NCBI RefSeq assembly: GCF_001746755.1
Contig: NZ_MCGG01000025.1
Coordinates: forward strand, 62,001-126,000
Reading direction: 5' to 3'
Source: Magnetovibrio blakemorei
GTDB lineage: Bacteria > Pseudomonadota > Alphaproteobacteria > Rhodospirillales > Magnetovibrionaceae
DNA length: 64,000 bases
The notes below the pieces were generated by a model. That model was not told the DNA's origin, made no database searches, and saw nothing but the letters and a program-made list of their open reading frames with translations. Numbering within the stretch: position 1 is the stretch's first letter; each line of letters begins with the position of its first letter. Both the position numbers and the translations under genes were made by a program. Shown here piece after piece: positions 27,491-36,694 of this stretch.

Positions 27491-29125
27491 TTATTTGTTG
27501 TACTCGTATGGCGTCCAGTTTTCGTCGACCACCACATCGGTGTCGCCGAAGTTGCCGGGTCCCGGAGGGCTCACGGTGTGGGTCCATTCCAAGGATCTGG
27601 AGTTCCAGGGATTGGTCGGTGCCGGTTTGCCTTTAAAGGCCGAGTGGATGAAGTTGTAGGTCTGCATAATCATGCCAATGGCAATGATACCAGCGCCCAC
27701 CGTTGCGACTTTGTGGAAATCTTCAAAGGGGTGGCCCATGACGAGCACGTCCTTGAACATTTCGTAATCCCAATAGCGCCGCGGCATGCCTTCTTTACCG
27801 ATGATGAACAGCGGCCAGAAGGTCACGTTCACGCCGATAAAGTTCATCCAGAAGCTGAACGTCGCCAAGGCACCGTCGGCATAGCGGCCGGTCATTTTGG
27901 GGAACCAGTAATAAATGCCACCAAACAGCGCAAAGGCAGAGAACAAAGCCATAATGAAGTGGAAGTGCGCGTGCACATAGGACGTTTCCGACAGGTGCAG
28001 CGTCATCGACGGCAGCGCCAGCGGAATACCCGTCAAACCACCGATCAACAGAAGATACAAGCACGAAGCCGCATACATCATGGCGGTGTTATAGGTGATT
28101 GCGCCTTTGTACAACGTGCCCCACAGCGACAGCACCAAGATGCCGACCGGAACCGAGATCAGAAGCGTCGTCACCATGTGGCCAAGACGAATCCAGTCGG
28201 GCATGCCGGAGATATACAAGTGGTGAATCCACACGATACCGGAAATGGCAACGATGCCCCAGATGCCTGGATAGACGGCGGCCTTGTAGTTGAACACGCG
28301 GTTTTTAGACATGGTCGCGATGATTTCAAACAAGATGCCGACGGCCGGCAGGAAGATCACATACACGGCGGGGTGTGAGTAGAACCAAAACAGGTTTTGG
28401 TACAACAGCACGTCGCCACCCGCAGACGGGTCGTAGAAGTGCGTGCCCAGATACTTGTCAAACAGCAACAGCGTTACCGCGGCGGCCAGCACCGGAATGA
28501 AGACCAACTGCAAGACAAATGCGGCAACGGTGGTCCAGACGAAAATATTCAACTGGTTCCAACCCATGCCCGGTGCGCGCAAATAGATCACTGTGACCAA
28601 GAAGTTCACCGCACCCAAGATTGACGAAAAGCCCAACAAGTGAACGGTGAACACGTAAAATGCGGTGTTGCCGGACGTGTTGACGGAATACGGCGGATAG
28701 CCGGTCCACATGATGTCGGGCGCGTCCGGAATGACAAAGCTCAACAACGCCAAGATGATGGCGAAGAAGAACAGCCATACGCTAAACGCATTGATGCGTG
28801 GGAACGCGACGTCTCGCGCGCCGATCATCAGCGGCAGAAAGTAGTTGGCCGCAAAACCAGTCAAACCGGGGATCAAAAAGGCCAGGATCATGGCTGCGCC
28901 GTGGAAGTACAAAAAACTGTTGTACTGGGTGCCGGACGTCACGATCTGCATGCCCAATTCCATCTGCTCTGCGCGGATGATCAGGGCCATCAGGCCAGCG
29001 ACGCCGAACGCGGCCATGGAACCGACCAGATACATGATGCCGATACGTTTGTGATCGGTGGTCAGTAGCCACTCTTTCCAGGCTGGGACAGCAGCGTGTC
29101 CGGCCGTGGTTGTGTGTGTATTCAT
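27491..29125 (-). CDS. ctaD: Cytochrome c oxidase subunit I, A2-like
   Basis: 544 residues with 12 core membrane helices. Haem and CuB ligands are present: YFHGAAMI (helix II), SHPAVY (helix VI, with the cross-linked Tyr), IHHLYISG (helix VII) and HAHFHF (helix X). Helix VI has YSHPAVY and lacks the Glu of A1 enzymes (GHPEVY), the mark of A2-type oxidases. The helix VIII segment reads PVGILVLSLW where A-type enzymes usually carry a Lys (PTGIKVFNW), so the K-channel lysine seems replaced by Leu. It is the catalytic subunit that reduces oxygen and pumps protons. Confidence 0.95.
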   Translation of the reverse strand: MNTHTTTAGHAAVPAWKEWLLTTDHKRIGIMYLVGSMAAFGVAGLMALIIRAEQMELGMQIVTSGTQYNSFLYFHGAAMILAFLIPGLTGFAANYFLPLMIGARDVAFPRINAFSVWLFFFAIILALLSFVIPDAPDIMWTGYPPYSVNTSGNTAFYVFTVHLLGFSSILGAVNFLVTVIYLRAPGMGWNQLNIFVWTTVAAFVLQLVFIPVLAAAVTLLLFDKYLGTHFYDPSAGGDVLLYQNLFWFYSHPAVYVIFLPAVGILFEIIATMSKNRVFNYKAAVYPGIWGIVAISGIVWIHHLYISGMPDWIRLGHMVTTLLISVPVGILVLSLWGTLYKGAITYNTAMMYAASCLYLLLIGGLTGIPLALPSMTLHLSETSYVHAHFHFIMALFSAFALFGGIYYWFPKMTGRYADGALATFSFWMNFIGVNVTFWPLFIIGKEGMPRRYWDYEMFKDVLVMGHPFEDFHKVATVGAGIIAIGMIMQTYNFIHSAFKGKPAPTNPWNSRSLEWTHTVSPPGPGNFGDTDVVVDENWTPYEYNK

Positions 29126-29152
29126 AGGTAAATTCTCCCTCTCGGCTACGCC

Positions 29153-29878
29153 TTAGCCTTCAGCCGCGGTTTTCGCGAGCCAAGCCTCAAACTCATCTTG
29201 CGGCACGACATGGATCGGATTGGACATTTTCGAGTGGTTTTCACCACAAAATTCAGCGCATTGCAAAACGGCATCGGTCTGAGCTTCTTCCGTGTTGATC
29301 CACACGTAGGTAATACGTCCCGGCATGATGTCTTCCTTGACGCGGTAGTAAGGCAAGCCGAACGAGTGCAGCACGTCTTCCGAGTACATCCGAAACACAA
29401 CGGGTTGACCCTGGGGGACCAAAATTGGTTTGGGCAGGTCATCGTCACCCAAAAGGCCATCGGCCACAGTGCCATCGGGGTATTCAAATTCGAAGTACCA
29501 TTGATAGGCTGTGACTTTGACTTCCATGGCATTTTCAGGAACGCGGCGATACGCATTCCAAACGGTCCAGCCGTTTGCGGCCAGATAGAAGTCATCAGCC
29601 ATGAACACAGCAGCCGGGATCAGGGCAAAGGAAATCGACTGAACAGTGGTCAACTTTTTTGCTGTGCCGACTTGGTCTGGGCTGGTTGCACGGTATTTGA
29701 TCAACATCACAATGGCTGCGATCGTCATAATCACGCCGATGATGGTGATGTCCATCATCACCTCATCCCACAAGTGTTCCCACTCTTCGGCCGGATTGCG
29801 GATTTCCTGAGCAAGAGCTTGACCCGATGCCAACGCCGCACCCGCCAATCCCGTCATTGCTGACAGAAGTTTCCTCAT
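29153..29878 (-). CDS. ctaC: Cytochrome c oxidase subunit II (CuA)
   Basis: 241 residues with a signal peptide (to GQALA), two membrane helices (about 42-64 and 82-102) and a periplasmic cupredoxin domain. The CuA ligands are complete: His in EDVLHSFGLP and the CAEFCGENHSKM cluster (two Cys, Glu carbonyl, His, Met). The electron-entry stretch is YQWYFEFEYPDG. No haem-c domain is fused at the C-terminus, so it is an aa3-type and not a caa3-type subunit. It overlaps sco by 4 bases. Confidence 0.96.
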   Translation of the reverse strand: MRKLLSAMTGLAGAALASGQALAQEIRNPAEEWEHLWDEVMMDITIIGVIMTIAAIVMLIKYRATSPDQVGTAKKLTTVQSISFALIPAAVFMADDFYLAANGWTVWNAYRRVPENAMEVKVTAYQWYFEFEYPDGTVADGLLGDDDLPKPILVPQGQPVVFRMYSEDVLHSFGLPYYRVKEDIMPGRITYVWINTEEAQTDAVLQCAEFCGENHSKMSNPIHVVPQDEFEAWLAKTAAEG

Positions 29879-30708
29879 TTACTTAATCTCCCTCTCCTCC
29901 GCCTGCGAAAAAACAGGACGGAAACTGCAAAGGACGTGACGCCTAAGGACAAGGCGCCCGTACCAACAAACAACGGAATGCTGACCGTGTATTTTCCTTC
30001 AGCATAGTTGTAACTGTAACAAAGGCTCACGGCGAAATCGATGATCTCACCCGGCTTGAACTCACCGGCCTTCGCATCAAAAACGGCAAGTTTGATGTCT
30101 TGGGGCGAGGAATTGAGTGCATACAACACCCGCGCCATACGCCCTTCAGGCGTCAAGAACATAAAGGCACCCGGATGGAAAAAGGTGCGATCTTGGGGCG
30201 ACCAAAAATATGTAAAGCCGATTGAATCGGCGAACGACTTGATCTGGTCTGTGTTTTTGAACGTCGCAAACGTCCACGATCCGTTCATGCTTTCGGTCAT
30301 TTTCAAATGTTGTTTGAATACGCCCAAGCTGTCGAGGCCATCGTGTTCGTCAAATGAAATGGTCAACACGTTGAAATCTTCACCCGGGGTGAGACCTTGC
30401 AAGTCGGCCAACTGGGCGTTGAGATCTTGATTGATGATGGAACAGCTGCCATCACATGTGTAATAGGACAAAACCAATATGAGCGGCTTGCCAAGTTTAT
30501 CGGCCAGTTTGAATTCCTGACCCATGGCGTCGATCAGCTGAACATCACCGTTCACCTTCGTGCCGAGAAACTTTTTTTCGTCGATTTGGAAAATGGATGG
30601 GTCGATGTCCGACACGGGTACAGCTCCGCCGTACTGTGCTTTGGCTGGAAATGCAGCCAAAGCACAGCTGAGCAGAGCTGCTGAAATGAGAGTCCGTGTC
30701 CAAAACAT
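29875..30708 (-). CDS. SCO1/SenC-type copper chaperone with C-terminal membrane anchor
   Basis: 277 residues. The thioredoxin-like domain carries the copper/redox motif TCDGSC (CX3C) near residue 90 and the distal His in FFHPGAFMFL. It has an N-terminal signal peptide (cut near FPAKA) and, less commonly, a C-terminal membrane helix (about 245-267) ending in an Arg-rich tail (FFRRRRRGR). SCO proteins deliver copper to the CuA site of CtaC, which is the next gene and overlaps it. No CtaG is present in the cluster. Confidence 0.93.
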   Translation of the reverse strand: MFWTRTLISAALLSCALAAFPAKAQYGGAVPVSDIDPSIFQIDEKKFLGTKVNGDVQLIDAMGQEFKLADKLGKPLILVLSYYTCDGSCSIINQDLNAQLADLQGLTPGEDFNVLTISFDEHDGLDSLGVFKQHLKMTESMNGSWTFATFKNTDQIKSFADSIGFTYFWSPQDRTFFHPGAFMFLTPEGRMARVLYALNSSPQDIKLAVFDAKAGEFKPGEIIDFAVSLCYSYNYAEGKYTVSIPLFVGTGALSLGVTSFAVSVLFFRRRRRGRLSK

Positions 30709-30732
30709 CGACCGATATCCGTCCGTTTTGGC

Positions 30733-31506
30733 TTACCAGAAGTAAATCTGAGAAGCGACAAAGAACCAAACCACGTCAACGAAGTGCCAGTACACGGACA
30801 CACAATTGACGAACGTTTTGTTCGTACGGCCACCCAACGCCGGGATCAAAACCGCGATGAAAGCGCCAAGACCGAGCAGCACGTGTGAAGCGTGGAAACC
30901 GGTGATGGTGTAAAACGCGGTGGAATAGGCGTTGGTGGAGGGGATGAAGTCCAGATGGATCAGGTGTTGCCACTCATATACCGTGAAACCCAAGAAGATC
31001 GCGCCTAAAATAATGGTGTAAATCCACCACTTATTGAAACCGGACAGATCTCCATGATCGAGTTTTTCCTCGGCAATGTGGCAGGTCACGGAAGATGACA
31101 CCAAGATGACGGTCATGATCAACGGGATGCCCTTTTCCAAACCGCCATCGGGCGTGCCTTCGGGGGGCCAAGACTGACCCCCCAAACGCAGCATCCAATA
31201 GCTGGAAAACAGCGACAGGAAGATGAAGATTTCAGACAGGATGAAAATCGGCAGACCGATGTTCGCAACGCCCGCCAGCAGCGGCGTTTGTGTCAGACCT
31301 TCGTTCACCCAAATGGACACACCAGCCAGGAGCAGAACGGTCCCCAAACCAGCGAAAATCGCCGTATACATCAAACTGTCATAAGCAAAGTAAAAACCAA
31401 ACGAGATCGGCAGAAGGAAAAACGTACCGGCTACCACAAAAAGCGGTGCCCAGCTCCATTCCCAATGGTGCTCATGCACATGGGCTGTTTCAGCATCAGA
31501 AGTCAT
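30733..31506 (-). CDS. ctaE: Cytochrome c oxidase subunit III
   Basis: 257 residues with about six or seven membrane helices. Family features are FLSLFSSYWMLRL with the GQSWPPEGTPD loop, the HLIHLDFIPSTNAYSTAFYT stretch, GFHASHVLLGLGAF and the terminal YWHFVDVVWFFVASQIYFW in parts. It is the first gene of the leftward oxidase cluster, just downstream of an FNR/FixK-like promoter. The order ctaE-sco-ctaC-ctaD differs from the common ctaC-ctaD-ctaB-ctaG-ctaE order. Confidence 0.95.
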   Translation of the reverse strand: MTSDAETAHVHEHHWEWSWAPLFVVAGTFFLLPISFGFYFAYDSLMYTAIFAGLGTVLLLAGVSIWVNEGLTQTPLLAGVANIGLPIFILSEIFIFLSLFSSYWMLRLGGQSWPPEGTPDGGLEKGIPLIMTVILVSSSVTCHIAEEKLDHGDLSGFNKWWIYTIILGAIFLGFTVYEWQHLIHLDFIPSTNAYSTAFYTITGFHASHVLLGLGAFIAVLIPALGGRTNKTFVNCVSVYWHFVDVVWFFVASQIYFW

Positions 31507-31559
31507 AGTCTCTCCCCAATGTCGGACGAAGTGTGTGTCATGTTGTTAACGATGTTTAT

Positions 31560-31577
31560 TACACTAAATAAAGTGTA
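31560..31577. promoter_or_regulatory. 18-bp palindrome upstream of ctaE
   Basis: TACACT-AAATAA-AGTGTA is a perfect inverted repeat about 54 bases before the ctaE start. It could be an operator or a small hairpin in the leader RNA; the regulator is unknown. Confidence 0.35.
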
Positions 31578-31619
31578 GTAATGACGATAAAATCTCACCC
31601 CCGGGGTGATTTTCGGGGG

Positions 31620-31659
31620 ATTGTACAGACTTCGTAGTATGTGAATTGACCAGTGTCAA
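31620..31659 (-). promoter_or_regulatory. FNR/FixK-type promoter of the oxidase operon
   Basis: TTGACACTGGTCAA on the minus strand (31659-31646) fits the FNR/FixK consensus TTGA(T/C)-N4-(A/G)TCAA, and its flanking A/T extend the palindrome to 16 bp. A TACAAT -10 box lies at 31625-31620, which puts the box centre about 40 bases before the likely start, the class II activator spacing. The 31507-31894 intergenic region otherwise holds only the palindrome at 31560 and no supported gene. Confidence 0.5.
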
Positions 31660-31894
31660 TTGATTGTCCTTTTGCAGTGCACAATGACCGCACTCAAAAT
31701 AGGGGGACAATAGGGGGGGGATGGGTTGAGATTCTAGGAAAGCTGCGCCACATGTGCGTGCATATGGATGGGGTGGGCCTGTGGATCAAAAATAGAGTTT
31801 TTGGAATTTTTCTTAAAAAACCTGAATTTTTAAAATAACGCATCACAGATGGAGGCGAGTCCCTTATAAAAGTGGTGGATAAGGAGGGGACGAG

Positions 31895-33670
31895 GTGAAC
31901 GAGCCGTTAGAACTTTTGGTCGAGATTGGTCGGCACTTTGCCGCCACCTTAGACATTGAAGCCACCATGAGCCTGGCGTTGAAGCGCATTGCCCATTTGA
32001 TGGCGGCCGAAGGTGGCGCTTTGTTTTTGTTGGAAGGCGATTTGGACGGCGGCCAACTGGTGTGTCGCGCCAGTCACGGCCCGGTCGATGTGCGCGGTTT
32101 GTCGATTCCCGCCGGTACCGGCATCGTGGGGCGATCAGTGGCCAACAATGCCCCGGAAATGGTTTGGGACGTGCAAAACGATCCTCATTTCAACAAAAGC
32201 CTCGATAAACAATTTGATTTTACCACCCGCTCAATCTTGTGTGTGCCGTTGTCGGTCAAGGACGAGATCTTGGGCGCGCTGGAAATGGTCAACAAGTCCG
32301 GTGGCGATGCTCTGTTTACGCAGGAAGACCTAACGCTGCTTGAAGCCTTGGCGGGATCGGCGGCGTTGGCCATTTCCAACGCGCGCATGGCGGGTGAGCT
32401 GGCGGAAAAGGAAGTCATGCGTCGGGAACTGGCGCTGGCTGCGGAAATTCAGCGTGGCCTGTTGCCCGCACCCGCTGGGGAAGACTTTCCCGTTTGCGGC
32501 GTCAACCGCCCAGCCCGGGTGGTGTCGGGTGATTTTTTCGACTATTTCACGCTTTATGACGGCCGCATTGCCTTCACCTTGGCCGATGTGTCGGGCAAAG
32601 GCATGAATGCGGCGTTGTTGATGGCGAAAACCGCCAGTTTGTTTCGCTGCTTGGGCAAAGAGGATTTGCGTCCGGGGCGGTTGCTGCAGCGCATCAACGC
32701 CGAAGTGTGCGAAACGTCGCTCAGGGGCATGTTCGTGACCATGGTGGCGGGCATCTATGACCCGACCACCGGGCGCTTGGTGCTGGCCAATGCGGGGCAC
32801 GAGCCGCCCTTGCTGCATTCCACCGACGATCAGTTCCAAGCTTTGGAGGCCACAGCCCCCCCTGTGGGCATTCCTCCCGAACTCACGGGCGGTGGACCCG
32901 TGCCGGAAGAGGTGATTTATCTGGAGGGGGGCTCACTTTATATTTTCACCGACGGTGCGACGGAGGGGTACGTGGAACCCGGCGTCGAGTTGGGTGCGGA
33001 TGGTTTTAAGGCGATGGTGCAGAGCGGGGTTGCGGCCGGTCAGTCCGCACAAACCCGCATCGATGCGATTGCCGATTGCCTGACCAAGGACGGCGTGGTG
33101 TTGCGCGATGATATAACGGTTTTGGTCATTGATGACGCCAAACCCTTGCAAGAGCGCTTGAAACGTGGCGACAATACGGCCCTGAAAGTCGTGAAGAGGG
33201 ATCAAGCGATGGGGGAAAACGGCGAGGACAGTGTCTTTGAAGGCTCCTTGTGCGCTCTGACCGTTCCGGCGCGGGCGGAAAGCTTGAAACTGGTGCGTCG
33301 CGCGGTAAGCGAAACGTCAACGGCTTGCGGCTTTTCCCATGAACAATGTCAAGATTTGGTGTTGGCCGTGGACGAAGCCTGCCAAAATGTCGTGCGCCAT
33401 GCCTATGGGGGCGGGGATCGGGGCGGTCAGGGCAATCAGAGCCAAGGCGATATTGCGGTTGATCTTCGCCGCGAAAAGGGGTCATTTGTGATATTAATTC
33501 GGGACTATGCACCCGCCGTAGACGTCAAAAAGATTAAACCGCGTGATTTGGATGACGTGCGCCCAGGGGGGCTTGGGGTTCATTTTATTCGCGAAGTCAT
33601 GGATACGGTTGAACATTTGCCGCCTCCAGATGGACAGGGTAACTTGTTAAGATTAATCAAAGCCATCTAA
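31895..33670 (+). CDS. GAF - SpoIIE phosphatase - HATPase regulator (RsbU/RsbW-like fusion)
   Basis: 591 residues in three parts. A GAF sensor domain (about 15-165), a PP2C-type SpoIIE/RsbU phosphatase domain (about 195-405; metal-binding ARVVSGDFFDYF, ADVSGKGMNAALLMAK and FTDGATEGY) and a C-terminal GHKL anti-sigma-kinase-like domain (about 445-590; AVDEACQNVVRHAYGG as the N-box). One protein therefore carries both kinase and phosphatase activities of a partner switch. It starts at GTG behind AAGGAGGGG. The STAS gene 20 bases downstream is the expected substrate. Confidence 0.92.
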   Translation: MNEPLELLVEIGRHFAATLDIEATMSLALKRIAHLMAAEGGALFLLEGDLDGGQLVCRASHGPVDVRGLSIPAGTGIVGRSVANNAPEMVWDVQNDPHFNKSLDKQFDFTTRSILCVPLSVKDEILGALEMVNKSGGDALFTQEDLTLLEALAGSAALAISNARMAGELAEKEVMRRELALAAEIQRGLLPAPAGEDFPVCGVNRPARVVSGDFFDYFTLYDGRIAFTLADVSGKGMNAALLMAKTASLFRCLGKEDLRPGRLLQRINAEVCETSLRGMFVTMVAGIYDPTTGRLVLANAGHEPPLLHSTDDQFQALEATAPPVGIPPELTGGGPVPEEVIYLEGGSLYIFTDGATEGYVEPGVELGADGFKAMVQSGVAAGQSAQTRIDAIADCLTKDGVVLRDDITVLVIDDAKPLQERLKRGDNTALKVVKRDQAMGENGEDSVFEGSLCALTVPARAESLKLVRRAVSETSTACGFSHEQCQDLVLAVDEACQNVVRHAYGGGDRGGQGNQSQGDIAVDLRREKGSFVILIRDYAPAVDVKKIKPRDLDDVRPGGLGVHFIREVMDTVEHLPPPDGQGNLLRLIKAI

Positions 33671-33689
33671 GGCTTGGGGGAACAAAAAA

Positions 33690-34022
33690 ATGGAAATCAA
33701 CATTTCTCAGCAGGGGGCACTACAAGTCGTTGCCATATCCGGTGAAGTGGATTTGAGCACTTCGCCAAAGGTGCGTGAAGCCTTGTTGAGCTGCATTAAG
33801 GGCGCTCACGGTGTTGTCGTTGATTTGTCGGCGGTGAGCTATATCGACAGTTCCGGCGTGGCGTCATTGGTCGAAGCCTTCCAAACCGCAAAAACCAAGG
33901 GCTTGGGTTTTGCTTTGGCTGAGGTGAGTGAAACGCCGATGCGGGTTCTCAAGCTGGCGCGCCTCGATCAGGTGTTTGTGATTTACCCCCGTGTCGACGA
34001 AGCCGTCGCGGCCATGGCGTAA
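33690..34022 (+). CDS. STAS-domain protein (SpoIIAA/RsbV-like, or MlaB-like)
   Basis: A 110-residue single STAS domain. The phosphorylation loop is YIDSSGVASL (Ser near residue 56), as in anti-anti-sigma factors. It follows the SpoIIE/HATPase gene by 20 bases and precedes the MlaE-type permease by 60 bases. In E. coli the Mla transporter has its own STAS subunit (MlaB), so this protein may serve the transporter, the sigma-factor switch or both. The intact Ser favours phospho-control. Confidence 0.93.
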   Translation: MEINISQQGALQVVAISGEVDLSTSPKVREALLSCIKGAHGVVVDLSAVSYIDSSGVASLVEAFQTAKTKGLGFALAEVSETPMRVLKLARLDQVFVIYPRVDEAVAAMA

Positions 34023-34082
34023 CACGCTGATGCGTTCGGGGATGCAATCAGATCGATTTTTCTGCTAGGAGCAAGGGACCGT

Positions 34083-34898
34083 ATGGCCGAGGGTTCAAAC
34101 CAAAGCGTTGCCTATCGTTTTTTCGATAAAATCGGACGTATGTCCACGTCCGCGCTCGAAGAAATGGGCCGTCATGGGGTGATGATCGCCGAAAGCCTGT
34201 ATTGGCTTATCATCGGACCGCGCATGAACCAGCCGGTGCGCCTGGGCGCGGTGTTCAGCGAAATGATGGAAATCGGCGTGCGCGCCATCGGCATCATCGG
34301 CATTATGGCCGCAGCCATCGGCGCCATGTTGGCCATTCAAGGCATCTACAGTTTGAAAATTTTTGGTGCCGAAGGTCACGTCGTGGTGGGCGTGGCGTTT
34401 TCCATGGTGCGCGAATTTGCCCCGTTGATTACGGGGATATTGGTTGCGGGCCGATCCGGTTCGGCGTTGTCGGCGCGGTTGGGGACAATGAAAATCAACC
34501 AAGAACTCGACGCCTTGGAAGTCATGGGCATCAACCCGGTGCGGTTTCTGGTGGTTCCGTCGCTGCTGGCGTCGTTGATCATGGTGCCGGTGTTGACGTT
34601 TATGTCGATGGTGTTGGGTTTGTATGCGGCGGCGTTGTATGTCAATGCCGCCTTGGGCATGTCGCTGGCGGCCTTTTTTGACCAAACCGTTGATGTTTTG
34701 TCGGTTGATGATCTCACCCATGGCCTTGGCAAGGCCGCGATCTTCGGCATTTTGATTGCGTTGATTGGCGTGCTCAACGGATTTTTGGTCAAGGGCGGGG
34801 CCGAAGGGGTTGGCAAAGCCACCACCCGCTCCGTGGTGCAATGCATTTCCGCCATCGTTGTGACGGACATGCTGTTCGCGCTTGTGGCAACGTTTTAG
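34083..34898 (+). CDS. mlaE: MlaE-family lipid ABC transporter permease
   Basis: 271 residues with five to six membrane helices. Family motifs include FSEMMEIGVRAIGIIG, LVAGRSGSALSARLGTMK and the EALEVMGINP-like QELDALEVMGINPVRFLV. It forms the inner-membrane core with MlaF and MlaD and moves phospholipids or hydrophobic compounds between the inner membrane and the periplasm. First of the transporter genes. Confidence 0.94.
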   Translation: MAEGSNQSVAYRFFDKIGRMSTSALEEMGRHGVMIAESLYWLIIGPRMNQPVRLGAVFSEMMEIGVRAIGIIGIMAAAIGAMLAIQGIYSLKIFGAEGHVVVGVAFSMVREFAPLITGILVAGRSGSALSARLGTMKINQELDALEVMGINPVRFLVVPSLLASLIMVPVLTFMSMVLGLYAAALYVNAALGMSLAAFFDQTVDVLSVDDLTHGLGKAAIFGILIALIGVLNGFLVKGGAEGVGKATTRSVVQCISAIVVTDMLFALVATF

Positions 34899-34910
34899 GG
34901 GGAGGGGCGC

Positions 34911-35747
34911 ATGACCGATCAAACTGACCCTAACCCCCCGACAGTCATCGAAGTCCGCGACTTGGTCACGCACTACGGTACCCGGCAAATTCTCAACGGT
35001 GTCGACGTTGATATCGTCGAAGGCGAAATCATGGTCATCATGGGCGGGTCCGGTTCGGGCAAGTCCACGTTCTTGCGCCACTTGATGGCGCTGCAACGTC
35101 CGACCTCCGGGACCATCAAAATCCTCGGCCAAGACGTTTGGCGTCTGCCGCAAAAGAAGCTGTTTGAACTGCGTAAAAAGCTGGGCGTGACGTTCCAAGG
35201 TGGAGCGTTGTTCAGTTCCATGACGGTGGGCGAAAACATCATGCTGCCGCTTTATGAACACACCAAGCTGGACCGCATGACCATGGAAATCATGGCCCGC
35301 ATGAAGCTGGAAGTGGTTGATCTGGCCGGCTTTGAAGATCTGATGCCGTCAGAGCTGTCGGGCGGCATGATCAAACGTGCGGCGGTGGCGCGCGCGGTGA
35401 TCATGGATCCGCGCATTTTGTTTTTTGACGAGCCGTCAGCGGGTCTTGATCCGGTGGTGTCATCGCAATTGGACGATTTGATTTTGCGTCTGCGCGACGC
35501 CATGGGCATGACCATTTGCGTGGTCACTCATGAACTGGAAAGTGCGTTTAAAATAGCTGATCGCATCACTGTGTTGGACAGGGGCAATATCTTGTTCGTC
35601 GGCACGGTACAAGAACTGCACGATCATCCCAGTGAACGCATTCAAAACTTGCTCAATCGCCGTTCGGAAGAAGCGGAAATTGATGCCGATGAATATCTGC
35701 GCCGCTTGACCGGTGATAAAGAAGAAGCTGAGGGAATGCCAAGATGA
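34911..35747 (+). CDS. mlaF: MlaF-family ABC transporter ATP-binding protein
   Basis: 278 residues. Walker A is GGSGSGKSTFLRHL (near residue 45), the signature is LSGGMIKRAAVARAV and Walker B is ILFFDEPSAGLDP, the SGGM form being usual for the Mla family. A C-terminal tail (about 250-278) is charged. It energises the MlaE permease. Overlaps mlaD by 4 bases. Confidence 0.95.
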   Translation: MTDQTDPNPPTVIEVRDLVTHYGTRQILNGVDVDIVEGEIMVIMGGSGSGKSTFLRHLMALQRPTSGTIKILGQDVWRLPQKKLFELRKKLGVTFQGGALFSSMTVGENIMLPLYEHTKLDRMTMEIMARMKLEVVDLAGFEDLMPSELSGGMIKRAAVARAVIMDPRILFFDEPSAGLDPVVSSQLDDLILRLRDAMGMTICVVTHELESAFKIADRITVLDRGNILFVGTVQELHDHPSERIQNLLNRRSEEAEIDADEYLRRLTGDKEEAEGMPR

Positions 35748-36682
35748 ATACGGCGAGAATCAATTATGTAGCAGTCGGGGCTTTTGTCATCCTCACCCTG
35801 GTGGGGGTCGTGGTGTCGATTGCCATGCTGACCGGGCGAACGGGGGCGACGGATGCCTATTATTCCGTCTACAAAAATGTCACCGGCGTGAAATTCGGCA
35901 CCCAAGTGTTTTACGAAGGCTATCCCATCGGCCAAGTGGAAAAGGTCACGCCCATCGCCGATGGCGGGGCGATGTCCTTTCGCGTGGATTACGAAGTGTC
36001 CCAAGGCTGGCAGATTCCGGACAACAGCATCGCGCGCATCGGTGCAGCGGGACTTTTGTCGGCGATTTCCATTAACCTCGACGCGGGCGATAGTCCCATT
36101 GCCCACAAACCGGGCGCTATGGTCGAGGCTCAGGAGGCTTCCGACCTGTTTAAAGTGATGTCGGGTGTCGCGGGCGACATTTCCAACATGGCCGAGCACG
36201 ATATCCGCCCGCTTTTGGGCACCATCAACGTCGCTGTTACCAACTTCGCCGCGACCATTGAAACCGTGGGCAATCTGTTGGATGAAGACGGACAGCGGAT
36301 GGTCAAGCAATTTGGTGCGGTGGCCAGCGACCTGTCGAATTTGGTGGTGGACTTAAACGAACGGTTGCCGCGCATCGTTGAAAATGTGGACAATTCAACG
36401 GCCAATTTTGCCGATTTGTCGCGCGATTTGTCGGCGACCCGCATCAAGATTGATCAATTGCTGAACTCCAGCAACGCGATGATCGGTGAAAACCGGAGCG
36501 AAGTACGCCAATCCATGGAAGACTTAAAACACGTCACCGATTCCTTGGCGCGTCATATTGATTCGATCAATCAAAATATTGAAGGCGCTGCGCGCAACAT
36601 GAACGAGTTCTCACGTGAAATTCGCCAAAATCCTGGGCTGCTGTTGTCGGGTACAGCGCCTCAGGCCAAAGGCAACCAGTAA
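35744..36682 (+). CDS. mlaD: MlaD-family MCE-domain protein
   Basis: 312 residues. One N-terminal membrane helix (about 8-30) is followed by an MCE domain (about 38-115, VTGVKFGTQVFYEGYPIGQV) and a long helical C-terminal region (about 140-300). MlaD binds lipid in the periplasm and docks on MlaEF. The longer helical tail compared with E. coli MlaD is usual in the non-enterobacterial form and may span part of the periplasm. Confidence 0.93.
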   Translation: MNTARINYVAVGAFVILTLVGVVVSIAMLTGRTGATDAYYSVYKNVTGVKFGTQVFYEGYPIGQVEKVTPIADGGAMSFRVDYEVSQGWQIPDNSIARIGAAGLLSAISINLDAGDSPIAHKPGAMVEAQEASDLFKVMSGVAGDISNMAEHDIRPLLGTINVAVTNFAATIETVGNLLDEDGQRMVKQFGAVASDLSNLVVDLNERLPRIVENVDNSTANFADLSRDLSATRIKIDQLLNSSNAMIGENRSEVRQSMEDLKHVTDSLARHIDSINQNIEGAARNMNEFSREIRQNPGLLLSGTAPQAKGNQ

Positions 36683-36694
36683 GGTCTTTAAAAC

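Noticed and set aside
31653-31838. Small plus-strand open frame between the oxidase operon and the SpoIIE gene
   Set aside because: No ribosome site, weak start codon and no conserved features; the region looks regulatory.
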